Shown here piece after piece: positions 22,278-31,399 of a stretch of DNA of 64,000 nt; the first letter of the stretch is position 1, and every line of letters begins with the position of its first letter. The position numbers and the translations under genes were made by a program. The DNA is from Amblyomma americanum (taxonomy: Eukaryota; Arthropoda; Arachnida; Ixodida; Ixodidae): contig NC_135498.1 of NCBI RefSeq assembly GCF_052857255.1, forward strand, positions 114,183,634 through 114,247,633, read 5' to 3'. A model generated the notes under the pieces. It was given only the letters and a program-made list of their open reading frames with translations. It was not told where the DNA came from and searched no databases.

Positions 22278-22335
22278 ATGAAGCCAAGTGTGGTCTTGGT
22301 GCTGGTACTAGCGACCACCGCCGTAGCCAAATTTT
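22278..22335 (+). CDS. Exon 1: signal peptide
   Basis: The ATG opens a 19-residue stretch (MKPSVVLVLVLATTAVAKF) with a Lys, a hydrophobic core and an Ala-Val-Ala end, a textbook signal peptide. It stops at a strong GTGAGT donor at 22336, after the first base of a codon (phase 1). It is too short to appear as a stand-alone long frame. Confidence 0.8.
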
Positions 22336-24816
22336 GTGAGTATACCTGTTCAGTATACTAGTAAGAGGTACACTGGTACAGTAGAGATGAAGGTGAACTT
22401 CATCCAAATTATTGTTCAGTAAACATTGATTGTACTGCTCTGGGTATTGTGCAGTTTGTCCAGCAGGAAGAGCTGCATTTATCGGCGAGAAAATTGCAAT
22501 TTAAAAACCTTGGCGCTACTACATTCAGATTCCTATTCTCCTCACCAGAAAGGAAGGGCTGGCACCATTCAGAAGTGAGTGCCGTACGCACGCCCGCAAA
22601 TCGGTGTCGACGCATGAATTTTACTCGTGAAATAGGCAGGGGGTGGGAAGTTCTATATTTATGTTTGTCTTTTCTAGCTCATAAAGTCTTCGTTCTGTGG
22701 GAGGGGGGGATGGTGCTTTGTTTGTGATTAGAGTACAGTACGATATCGATACGGGCCAACAAAGTCGATTTCAAGGAGTCGGTTTCAGTTGTTTTCTTGC
22801 TCTGTTCTCTTAAATAAATCTTTCAAACGTTTCAGGTGCTGTTCAAGTCGAGGCGTGTGCTCCTAGTTTGATCCAAAGAAATTTTGGCAGAACACCTCAA
22901 TTGCACGTATTGCGAGCAAATAAATTTCAGAAAAAATATGTCGAAATGCACGAGATGCCCGAATCTTTTGCGAGCTAAGGCAATGCACACAGCGCTTTCT
23001 CAGAAATGACGTAGCTACTAAGCAGGTGCAAAGCGGCTCATCACAAGCGAGGCAAACATATATCCAACATACTTGGGCAAAAGGTTTCAATATTGAAAAA
23101 TTGCAAGGTACTGCTGTGAAATAGTGAAGGGAAGGGTCTATCCTTCCGACTTGTAGCAAAATCTTTCTTCTAAACTTTTTCCATCGCTCGCATCGAACAA
23201 TTAGGTGTGCCATAAAAAGAATTGGGAACGCTTTTGACAACACCAAATATATTAATAGCGAAAAAATGAAAGCGTGCTGAAAAAAGATCTGCGATTAAAT
23301 TGATTTTTGGGTGAAATCTTACAATAAACAAAAAATTGCATTTGTAAACTTGCTCTCGTCCAAAAATGCTTTTCTTCCGAATTGCTGGGTATGATGCCAG
23401 AAAATGGACGCGATATGTGCCTCAGAAATTGAGGTCTGCTCGGTTAAATACCCGGATGTTAAGATATCTATAAACTGGTCATACCGTTTAGCGCATAGGA
23501 ATTATGGGGCACGCGTAAGTTCCACGCCATACCTCTAGCGCCTTTAGAGGCCTACCGGAATGCATTCCTTTAACGATCGCGTTTTGGGTCCATGCAGTGA
23601 AGAGAGCCCACAGAGTGCCCTTTAGCCTCTGCTTCACCTATTCCTCCAGGAGAATGTCACAGACACAGTGGAACCAATGGATAGAGCTCCTGATATACCC
23701 ACTTTTTTGAGGATGTAACGGCAGTCTACTACACATGTAGACTTCCCGGTAAGTTAACGCTACGCGGACGAAATGTGTGCGCCAGGGAGCAGCAGGCTGT
23801 GGAATATCCCCCAGTTCGAAATGAACTTTTGTGGACTCATTTGTAAATCATGTAGCACAAAAGTGGCCTCAGGCATTGTTATCTAATAGTGCAGACGTGT
23901 GCGCCGCTCCTTCGGAGGTGTGACTAACTGTGTTTTCCGGTCGCTTTGTGCGTCTGTAAGACTGAGTAAATGGAGCCCAGCTGCCAATTCAGTTTCTTGT
24001 TTATATATTAGAGACAAATATATTCCATTATTACACATTAGAGTCTGTTTTTATTGAACACCTGTTTCAAGTGGCTGCTGACTAACCGAGAAAGTGGCCA
24101 AATGAGCTACTATTGCTAGCAGGTATCTCCGCTTTTGCCTCTGCTCCAGTGCAAGGAAAGAAACACGAGTGCCTGTACTTGGCAAGTAGAGAGCACGTGC
24201 AACCGGGCATCGATCGCGTACTACTACTCACCGTCCGAAGGGGACTGCGTCCAATGGAACGGCTGCCTGGGCCGAGGCCTCTACTTCTCCAGACCGCGGT
24301 GCGAAAGGGCTTGCCGAGGCAAGTTGGCTTCGAACTTTGCATAGAGTTAGGCACCATTAAACAATACCTGAATTAAAAAAAACCCAAGAGCGGAAACAAC
24401 TTCAAAACTGTCATGCGACGATAGCAAGTAAACCTGTCATCCTCCATCGAAGGAACGGCTGGGGTTCTAAAGAAGTACTTCAGATAAAGGCGTAGATACA
24501 TCGAGTTTATGTTATGTTACGGTATGTTTGGTGTAACGACCCAGAGCAGAACTTGAGCTTTAGACACCTTTACATGAGTATGGCTGCAGCGTATTGTATA
24601 AACTTTCTGGCGAGTCGCTTTCAAGTAAGCGAGGATGATGCTCTAGAAGAATGTGGCGCGCCGGTCTGCCAGGCAGCGGTAGATCGAGAAGGGGAAACTG
24701 GCTTAGGCGAAGCATGCAAGCCGGTTACGCTACTAAGGATGATGCGCTTCTGTATGCAAAGGCAGCTTCTGTGTTTTAGAGAGCACGTCGTTAAGTGTGA
24801 CGGTAGCTCTTCATAA
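22278..24816 (+). CDS. Secreted Kunitz-domain protein gene (three proposed exons)
   Basis: The gene has a TATA box, a signal-peptide exon (22278-22335), a Kunitz exon (24150-24318) and a possible Cys-rich last exon (24626-24816). The product should be secreted, and Kunitz proteins usually block serine proteases or channels; in ticks many act in saliva or the gut. All three boundaries can be read as phase 1, the rule for Kunitz exons. However, the middle exon is 169 bases, one more than a multiple of three. The extra base must lie between cysteines 1 and 2, because the frame fits the signal exon before it and the cysteine pattern after it. So the copy is either a fresh pseudogene or contains a sequence error. 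The 1.8-kb first intron contains dispersed repeat B. The family is secure; the function is not. Confidence 0.72.
22870..23420 (-). repeat. Dispersed repeat B, copy 1 (in Kunitz intron)
   Basis: Two parts match other places in the window. Near 23080-23110 it reads TTTCAATATTGAAAAATTGCAAGGTACTGCTGTGAAA, matching 52900-52940. At 23222-23400 it reads GGAACGCTTTTGACAACACC and GTGAAATCTTACAATA, matching 62025-62190. It is AT-rich with no intact conserved frame. Its class is unknown and the strand is nominal. Confidence 0.55.
23421..24100. other. Remainder of Kunitz intron
   Basis: No exon or recognised repeat was seen between repeat B and the Kunitz exon acceptor. Confidence 0.45.
24150..24318 (+). 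CDS. Exon 2: Kunitz domain, one base too long
   Basis: The exon follows a pyrimidine tract and CAG (24147-24149). Read at phase 1 from exon 1 it gives QGKKHEC, with cysteine 1 at 24170-24172. Cysteine 2 is at 24198-24200; the 25 bases between are eight codons plus one, and eight residues is the canonical spacing. After cysteine 2 the frame gives 15 residues to cysteine 3, then YYYSPSEGDC and VQWNGC, then CERAC, with spacings 15-5-11-3 (canonical 15-7-12-3). The P1 position, just after cysteine 2, is Asn. The exon ends at an AG before GCAAGT (24319), a GC-type donor, at phase 1. Read without splicing, the frame stops at 24342-24344. Confidence 0.75.
24626..24816 (+). CDS. Possible exon 3: Cys-rich tail
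   Basis: After TTTCAAG, at phase 1, the frame runs 63 codons to a stop. It has six cysteines (ECGAPVC, GEACKP, RFCMQRQLLC, VVKCDG). The phase agrees with the proposed end of exon 2. An ATTAAA hexamer at 24966-24971 could serve it. The alternative is that the gene ends with exon 2 at 24344, with the ATTAAA at 24356-24361. I recognise no known domain here. Confidence 0.4.
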
Positions 24817-25404
24817 CACAGGTAATTGCGCAAACGTAACTAAGGACGTGAAGGGCACAAGACACACGCAGTGCACAGCCGGCCATATCTTCAGCTAGTG
24901 TGCGCGACTAGCGCTTTTCTGCACCCCTGTGCTTTACGACGAAGCAAACTGGCGGAAAGAGCAATATTAAACACGCGCTGAGTGAGCCTGTGCATAGATA
25001 TTGTTGCAAGTTTGCTCCGTCATAAGCTGCAGAAGCACAGGAAACGAGACCGCCAGATACGCCAGCTAATGATTTGGCCAACTGCACTTTTCGCTGCGCA
25101 TGTTGGTACCCTTCACAACCATCTGTGTAATTCGTGCAATCGATATAGCCATTGCTTGGAAATATCCGTGTTTGACATTTCCGGGCTCGACTGTCTATGA
25201 TGTATACTGACGCCGCTAGTGATAGGTTCTTAAAATCTATTAGTGTCTATAGACTGTTTCTATAGACTGTGCATAAAAAGAAAAAAGTCGGCTGAGACAC
25301 TTTAGACAGCTTTCGTGTTGGAAGGCGTAAGCCCGCTTGCTTACTTCGTGAACGCAGTCGCCGCGCGCTGCGGCGTAATGTAGCCTGATGCCAGGCAGTT
25401 GGCA
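24817..25404. other. Downstream of the Kunitz gene; no gene seen
   Basis: It contains the ATTAAA at 24966-24971 and a short direct repeat, TCTATAGACTGT (about 25245-25272). No coding motif was recognised. Confidence 0.4.
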
Positions 25405-25725
25405 ATTCTACCACTGCAAGGTTCTACGTAGCCGCCGCCGCGACGCCACCTCACGCCTTCTGACCGGCGCGTTTTAACTTCGTGCAAGCAATTGCCCCCC
25501 TCCCACACCAGCTGCCGCATCAGGTTGCATGCGGATGCACCGATCGTCTGCATGAAGCCATTCTCAACTTTACATTCACAAAACCCAGAAAGCCCTCGTA
25601 CCACTCCTGGTGCAGTGTTGAGTGTTGAGACGGGGCAGCGGTTAAGCGGTGCGCCACTGCCCTGCGATGGGAGCTGCTGCCACTGATGTGGTTTGAGCGA
25701 TTCAGGTTGCCCTTCCCGAGCAAGC
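25405..25725 (+). mobile_element. SINE-like repeat C, copy 1
   Basis: This matches 42646-42905 through GGTTCTACGTAGCCGCCGCC-type text, CTCGTACCACTCCTGG, GCAGCGGTTAAGCGGTGCGCC and ACTGCCCTGCGATGGGAGCTGCTGCCAC. The GCAG...CGGTTAAGCG part resembles a tRNA A box, so the repeat is probably tRNA-derived. A short GTTGAGTGTTGAG duplication interrupts this copy near 25617-25630. Confidence 0.65.
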
Positions 25726-25890
25726 AATTCGATGGAGGCTAAATGCTAGAGGCCCGTGAACTGTGCGACGTCAGTGCACATTAAAGAACCCCAGGTGGCG
25801 AAATTTCTGGAGTCATTCACTACGGCGTCTCTCATAGCTTCAGTCGCTGTGGGGCGTTTAAACCCCTTAAATCAAACCAAACCAAACTTC
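25726..25890 (+). mobile_element. Ruka-like SINE body without its head
   Basis: From AATTCGATGGAGGC to the AAATCAAACCAAACC tail this matches the second part of the SINEs at 14547 and 59667. The tRNA-like head is absent, and repeat C joins directly at the point where the head normally ends. Confidence 0.8.
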
Positions 25891-25980
25891 CTGAGAAACT
25901 TCGCGAGACCAAGCATTCATTTAACGGCCATTTCCCAAGTTTCATGAGGACACCATGTTTTATGGGTACCATGTTTATGG

Positions 25981-26268
<288 letters not shown>

Positions 26269-26556
26269 TAGTGGCTTGGGGAAAGCAAATGGCACAGTAT
26301 CTTTCTCACATATCGGCGGACACATGAACCGCGCCATATGGGAAGGGATAAAGGATGGACTAAGAGAATAAAGGAAGAAAAAGGTGCCGTTTTGGAGGTC
26401 TCGGCAATTATTTCGACCGCTTGGGGATCTTTAACGTGCACTGTCATCAAACAGAGCCCCCAGCACACTGGCGCCATTTCATTTCGCCTGCATCGAAACG
26501 CTGCCGTCGGAGTCGTGATGGAACCTTGGTACTCCGGATCAGTACCAAAGCAATGT
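26269..26556 (-). mobile_element. SINE 2 (tRNA-derived), head lost
   Basis: Read on the minus strand, this matches the copy at 30179-30469: ACTGATCCGGAGTACC, GCACGTTAAAGATCCCCA, CTTAGTC..TCCTTTATCCCTT, GGCGCGGTTC and TGTCCGCCGATATGTGAGA. The A-box head is missing at the 26556 side. The 3' end abuts the CA microsatellite. Confidence 0.82.
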
Positions 26557-27039
26557 AACGTCCACACTCGCGCAGAAAACATGAAACTGCGAGAAAAAGA
26601 AAATAGCATACGCGAAAGAAACCGCAGAGTATGCTGCTGTTTCCGTAAAACCGTAATGGACTTTTGTAGATACGCGCACGCGACTTCAACAAGAATTAAG
26701 CTATAAAGCTAGAAAACCGCAAAAAGTGAATATCTGCAAGACTATAAAGATGAAGCGGAAGGTTCAAATATATGTAGAAGCAAAGCATAACAATGCAGAA
26801 AATTGCTAAACAAACACGGAAAGAAGGTCCAAGTGATTGCCGCAAAAGATAAAGTGTGGAAAAACCGAGAATATGCCGAAGAAGCAAAAATGTCCAAACT
26901 TTAAATAAAAGGGAAATGAAATTCAAAAGAGCTCCGATAAAACTGAAGTGACTGAGATGCTGATGTTTGCAAGCAACAGGGGAAAAAAACTGACAGCATT
27001 GTAGATTACCTACGTGCCTTGAAGGCGAAACTATTAATT
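26557..27039. other. No gene recognised
   Basis: AT-rich, purine-rich DNA without motif-bearing frames. Confidence 0.4.
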
Positions 27040-27305
27040 TTTGTAGCCGTAGCTACATTACGGTAGCATTTAGAGCCTTCATCGTGGCGACGCCGCCACC
27101 CTGCGGCGGCGCGCAACCCTGTGGCGGTGCGCCATCCTGTGGCAGCGCCACCACGCTGTCACGTGGTGCGGAGAAGCTGCCGGTGGCGCGGCGCCATGGC
27201 TAATCACGTGGTTAATCAAGTGGTTGGTCCGTGACCAATTTCCACTCGGCCAGCTGTAGCTATCGCGTCACTCCAGGTTTAACCACAGCTAAACCACCGC
27301 CAATT
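27040..27305 (+). mobile_element. GC-rich non-autonomous element D, copy 1
   Basis: This matches 29192-29415 in the opposite orientation over most of its length: GAGCCTTC, CCACGCTGTCA, TTCCACTCGGC, AGCTGTAGCTATC, GTCACTCCAGGTTTAACCA and GCTAAACCACC. It has no coding capacity. This copy contains a small CTGCGGCGGCGCGCA-type expansion near 27110-27150. Confidence 0.7.
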
Positions 27306-27409
27306 TTTGTTTATGCTTTCCCATTTCATCCTGTGACACACCTACTCATCAGCACACTGCCCTAAGGCAACCCTTGTACTAAGGTCCCATTTATTCGCCA
27401 AAAATCAAC

Positions 27410-27600
27410 GTGGCGTCGAGGCCTATGAGTTGCGTGCTCGGCTGGGAATCTGGAGGCCCTTGGTTCATTTCACCGCGCACCTTCGACTGAAACATTTTTC
27501 TTTTCTGATGGCGTTATTGAGCGTTTTTGGAGCAGTTTTCCTGGACGCTGATACCGCTGGGTTTCCTTGCTACTGGACCGTATAAGCCTTTCGCTTTAAT
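27410..27600 (+). mobile_element. tRNA-derived SINE, third type
   Basis: The head GAGGCCTATGAGTTGCGTGCTCGGCTGGGAATC...TTGGTTCATTTC is tRNA-like. The body has CGCGCACCTTCGACTG, then GATGGCGTTATTGAGCG, then TTTTCCTGGACGCTGATACC and GGACCGTATAAGCCTTTCGC. I associate this wording with a widespread tick repeat. No target duplication was found. Confidence 0.6.
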
Positions 27601-29191
27601 ACAATGTTGCGTGAAAAGGGGCCAAAGCCTGTAGCTTAACCCTGCGAGGAATTTTATTTCCGGCGTCGAAGGAAACTATTGTGGTGTCGAAGAGAAAACT
27701 GAGTTGCAGGCTGTGCTTCTTCACTAGTGCATATTTTCTGCGCTGCCAGCGCGCCAGTAAACACGTCCGCAAGGAGCTCCGCACTGCGCTGCTGCACCTG
27801 GCTGCCCAGATTGAAAATAACCGGAAAGAGCTCAGCGACCAGGCAGTGTCAAGTAGAAGCGAATGTTCAGAAGCTGTCGGCGTGGTCAAAGCGCAAACTC
27901 AAACCCAACTTACAGCACTGCAGGCGTCTTGCAGCAAATCGCAACTCGCCCAAACCCGTGCCAAGACGTCTAGAAACGATAAACCATACGTAAGGCTCGG
28001 ACTACGGGAAAATTACCAAGGAGGTGCCTCGGACACAGGAAGCAAAATATCCTATCATAGATAGTAAACTCAAGAATAGGAGTGACAACCATCTAAATAT
28101 ATGGCAATAGTATTGTAGAGGGCGTAAGAGGAAACAGGGCAACTTACACTAGTACTTTAGTACCAGAGGGAATAAGCCAGATATCCGGGCGCTTCAGGAA
28201 ACCACTTCATTAGCCAGACTAACAAGGTATGCTACACAGACACACCAGGAAGGCAAGAGAGTGTGTACACTGGTCAGGAAAGACATAACCGCTGTGCAAC
28301 ACGAGATCGAGGAACCAACGGCAGATTACATGCTGAGAGAAATCTTGCCGCATAACAGAAACAGAAAGAGCACGTTCACACCTAACCTTTACTGTAAACC
28401 AAAGGAGAAGGACAGGAAGCAATAAGTTAGTCATATTGAGGTACTTCAACCTGGCCAGCCCGGTATGGGACTGCGCGCAGGAATGCAGGCGGGTTTGGAG
28501 AGTACACGACATCATGTTAAGGGAGGGCTTTACACTTATCCCGAACCCCACGGGGCCTACACGAAAGGGCAATAGCATAATGAGGGACAAACTCCCTGAT
28601 CTAACAATTGTCAGAAACATAGGAACGCAGAATATTAAAATACAGAAGAGAACCTAGGAAGCGACATGAACACATTAGAAATAATTCGAAAAATAAATTC
28701 ACAAGAAAGCTCAAGGAGGTAAAAAACTAATTGGGATGTGGTAAGGGAGCTCAGAGGGTATAGAGACGGTGCGGAAATTAGGGAATTTGAAGGATGGTTA
28801 GATTATCTTCAAGCGGACATACAAAACAAAAAAATACCATGGAGGTACAGACAAACATGGAAAACCCGGCGGTAGATAAACACCTGATGCACCCGTTGGA
28901 GGCGGATAAAATATGTTACGCAGTGGAAAAGGCAAAAGCACAATCAAAGGTTACATTCCTGAATAGCGAAGCTAACCCAGCAGGCAGAGGAGTATGTTGC
29001 CGAGTTGTGCAAACAAAATTGGCACAAGGTACGCTGCAGCATGCAAGACGCCCTCGGGATGTCCAGAACATGGAATCTGCTTAAATACATGATAGACCCA
29101 CATCACACTAGGCGCAAACAATGCAAAACTGTGCAGAAAATCATACGGGATCGCAAGGGAAAGGAAGGGGCCCTAATCAAGCAAATAAAAG

Positions 29192-29415
29192 AAAAAAATT
29201 CGGGGTGGTTTAGCTCTGGTTAAACCTGGAGTGACGGGATAGCTACAGCTAGCCGAGTGGAACTTGCTCACGTGACCAAACACCTGACGAACCACATGAT
29301 CAGCCACTGCGCAGCGCCACCGGCAGGTGGTGCGCATCACGTGACCAACCGCATGACAGCGTGGCGGCGCCGCCACGCCGAAGGCTCGCAAAGCTACCAC
29401 TACAAAATACGTAAT
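29192..29415 (-). mobile_element. GC-rich non-autonomous element D, copy 2 (nested)
   Basis: The inverse of 27040-27305. It contains the 16-bp perfect palindrome GTGGCGGCGCCGCCAC (about 29361-29376). LINE sequence lies on both sides (RDRKGKEGALIKQIKEK before; RWPEHEELDSEITED after), so this copy was inserted into the LINE. Confidence 0.72.
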
Positions 29416-29604
29416 CAGAGCAGAGAAGCAACACCACCTGCCCTATAGATGGCCAGAACATGAGGAACTAGACTCGGAAATAACGGAAGATGAAAAACTG
29501 GGAGGCCCTAGTTACGCTGCGAAAAAACCCGACCCCGGGGAAGGATCGGATAATCAACAAGGCTCTAACCAATCTTGATGAATATGCAATAACCGAGTTC
29601 ACTG

Positions 29605-29724
29605 CCCAAGCAGCACAAGTCATCGGCCCAATATTGCAACAGGATGGTCCCATTGTGGTCCTTTGTAGGGCCGGCCTTTGCGAATACGGCTCCAACGTTG
29701 GGCTAATTACTTGTGCTGCTTGGG
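29605..29724. mobile_element. MITE-like element with about 33-bp terminal inverted repeats
   Basis: The left end CCCAAGCAGCACAAGT and following bases (29605-29637) are repeated inverted at the right end (29692-29724). The first 16 positions are identical, and the inner GCCCAA..TTG is also shared. The total is 120 bp with no coding capacity. Removing it rejoins the LINE reading ITE and YFNKCW-like words, so it was inserted into the LINE. I could not define a clear target duplication. Confidence 0.75.
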
Positions 29725-30178
29725 TGCGTACTTTAACAAATGCTGGCATGAAGGCGTGATCCCACATTCATGGAAGGACTCAGAAGTCAGACTCATACCA
29801 AAACCCGGGAACGAACCTGGAATTGCAAACCTCAGGCCAATATCACTGACATCATAAGTGAGAAAGCTGATGAAACACATCGCCCTGGAAAGACTGCACA
29901 GACACATGGAAGAAGACGGCATGCTTTCAGACACAATGTTTAGATTCGGACAGCACTCATCCACACTGGAAGCAATAATGCAGCTTAAAGAAGAAATAAT
30001 TGCAAAGGTAATATGAGACCTATCAAGGCAATGTTAGCATTAGCCTTTAAGAGAGCCTTCGACAATGTAAAACATGAAGTCACACTGCACAAATTAGAAT
30101 ACAAAAATTGTGGCAGAAGAATATATGACTACGTTAGAGACATTCTTAGCGACAGAACAGCAAATATAACCAAAGGGG

Positions 30179-30469
30179 TACCCGCCGAAGTGGCTGAGTG
30201 GTTTGGGCGCTCGGCTACTGATCCGGAGTACCCGAGTTTGAACCCGACCGAAACGCACAGGCACCCGTGGGCTGTGCGATGTCAGTGCACGTTAAAGATC
30301 CCCAGGTGGCTGAAATTATTCCGGAGCCCTCCACTATGGCATCTCTTTCTTACTTTCTTCTCTTAGTCAGTCCTTTATCCCTTACATTACGGCGCGGTTC
30401 AGGTGTCCGCCGATATGTGAGACAGATTCTGCTCCATTTCATTTCCACAAAAGCTAATTTTCAATTTTC
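30179..30469 (+). mobile_element. SINE 2 (tRNA-derived), nested, with target duplication
   Basis: The head has TGGCTGAGTGG (A box) and GAGTTTGAACCC (degenerate B box). The body matches the minus-strand copy at 26269-26556. It is flanked by AACCAAAGGGG (30168-30178) and AACCACAGGGG (30470-30480), an 11-bp duplication with one mismatch, within the RT of the host LINE. The host reading resumes on the right with EVRPEQIQLGSKSTPEE. Confidence 0.88.
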
Positions 30470-31205
30470 AACCACAGGGGAAGTCAGGCCAGAACAGATC
30501 CAGCTAGGCAGTAAGAGCACACCGGAAGAAGTGGAACTGTCGCCCATGGTATTCAAAATAATGATAAGGAACTTGCCAGCTAAATTAGCAGGAATAGAGT
30601 CGGTTACACAAACCCTCTACGCCGACGACATCACAATATGGAAGAGTAGCGGATTTGACGAAGTAGCTAACGTGCTGCAGCAGTGCGCAGAGACGTGCGG
30701 AGTCGAGTGCTCGCCACAAAAGTTCGAATTATTACTTATTAGGAAGAAAAAACGGACAGAGGATAACGACTCCAATAATCATGTAGAATCGGGGGAGAAC
30801 AAATAACAATTGCCAACACCATTAAGATACTGGGCATGCACATCCAAGCGGATACTGGAAATCTCACGGCACTCAAGAAGCTCACCGACCCCACCAATCA
30901 AGTATTACGACTGATAAAGCGAATCATGAACAAGAAACATGGGATGAAGGAAAAGGATGCGGTTAAGCTTACAGGACTTTATTATTACCATAATCACGTA
31001 CGCAATGCCCTACAGTTCGCCAAATATCAGCGAGAAAGAAAAGATCTTTGTCATCAACACGAACCGGAAGGAAAGTATTGGAAACGCTTGGCATTAAGCC
31101 ATTAGAGCAGAATAAGAACGAGGACCTACGCAAGTAACTCAAGAAAAGAATAAATATCTTGCAGGTACCAAAATAATATGCATCCCGAATACCAGAAATC
31201 AAGAA

Positions 31206-31345
31206 GAGCAGAAAGAACAAGAGAGAGAGAGGATTTATTGACGGGAAAGGCAGAGAGGTTCGCCTGAAAGATAAATATCTGGCCTCTAGTCTACACAGAG
31301 GAACGGGAAGAGGATAAAAAAGAGGATCACGATGGGGAATTTTGA
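31206..31345 (-). repeat. Dispersed repeat with GA-rich head
   Basis: AGAGAGAGAGGATTTATTGAC, then GGGAAAGGCAGAGAGGTTCGCCTGA and a purine tail, resembles a common tick repeat that may be a LINE 3' end on the minus strand (AATAAA from TTTATT near 31234). No second copy lies in this window. Confidence 0.45.
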
Positions 31346-31399
31346 TGATGGAAGGAGGCAGATGAAATATACATAGGAAAAACAAGGCACACTTTCTAA

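Larger units (their letters stand above)
27680..31200 (+). pseudogene. RNase H-group LINE (ORF1 end, EN, RT) with three nested insertions
   Basis: A 127-codon frame (27681-28064) with a heptad-like region (LHLAAQIENNRKELSDQ) ends in a stop and probably holds the end of ORF1. The endonuclease follows in pieces: KPDIRALQET (about 28170-28200), CTLVRKDITAVQHE and LREILPHNRN (to about 28370). RT begins near 29490 (NPTPGKDRIINKAL). It continues with GVIPHSWKDSEVRLIPKPGNEPG (about 29755-29820) and ANLRPISLTS, and reaches an intact catalytic TLYADDITIWKSS at about 30610-30650. It ends inside the linker before RNase H near 31200. Element D (29192-29415), a MITE (29605-29724) and a SINE (30179-30469) are nested inside. 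Frames are broken in many places. Confidence 0.8.

Noticed and set aside
22863..23246. 127-codon minus-strand frame as a gene
   Set aside because: It lies in dispersed repeat B inside the Kunitz intron and has no domain; the matching copy at 52.8 kb does not keep the frame.
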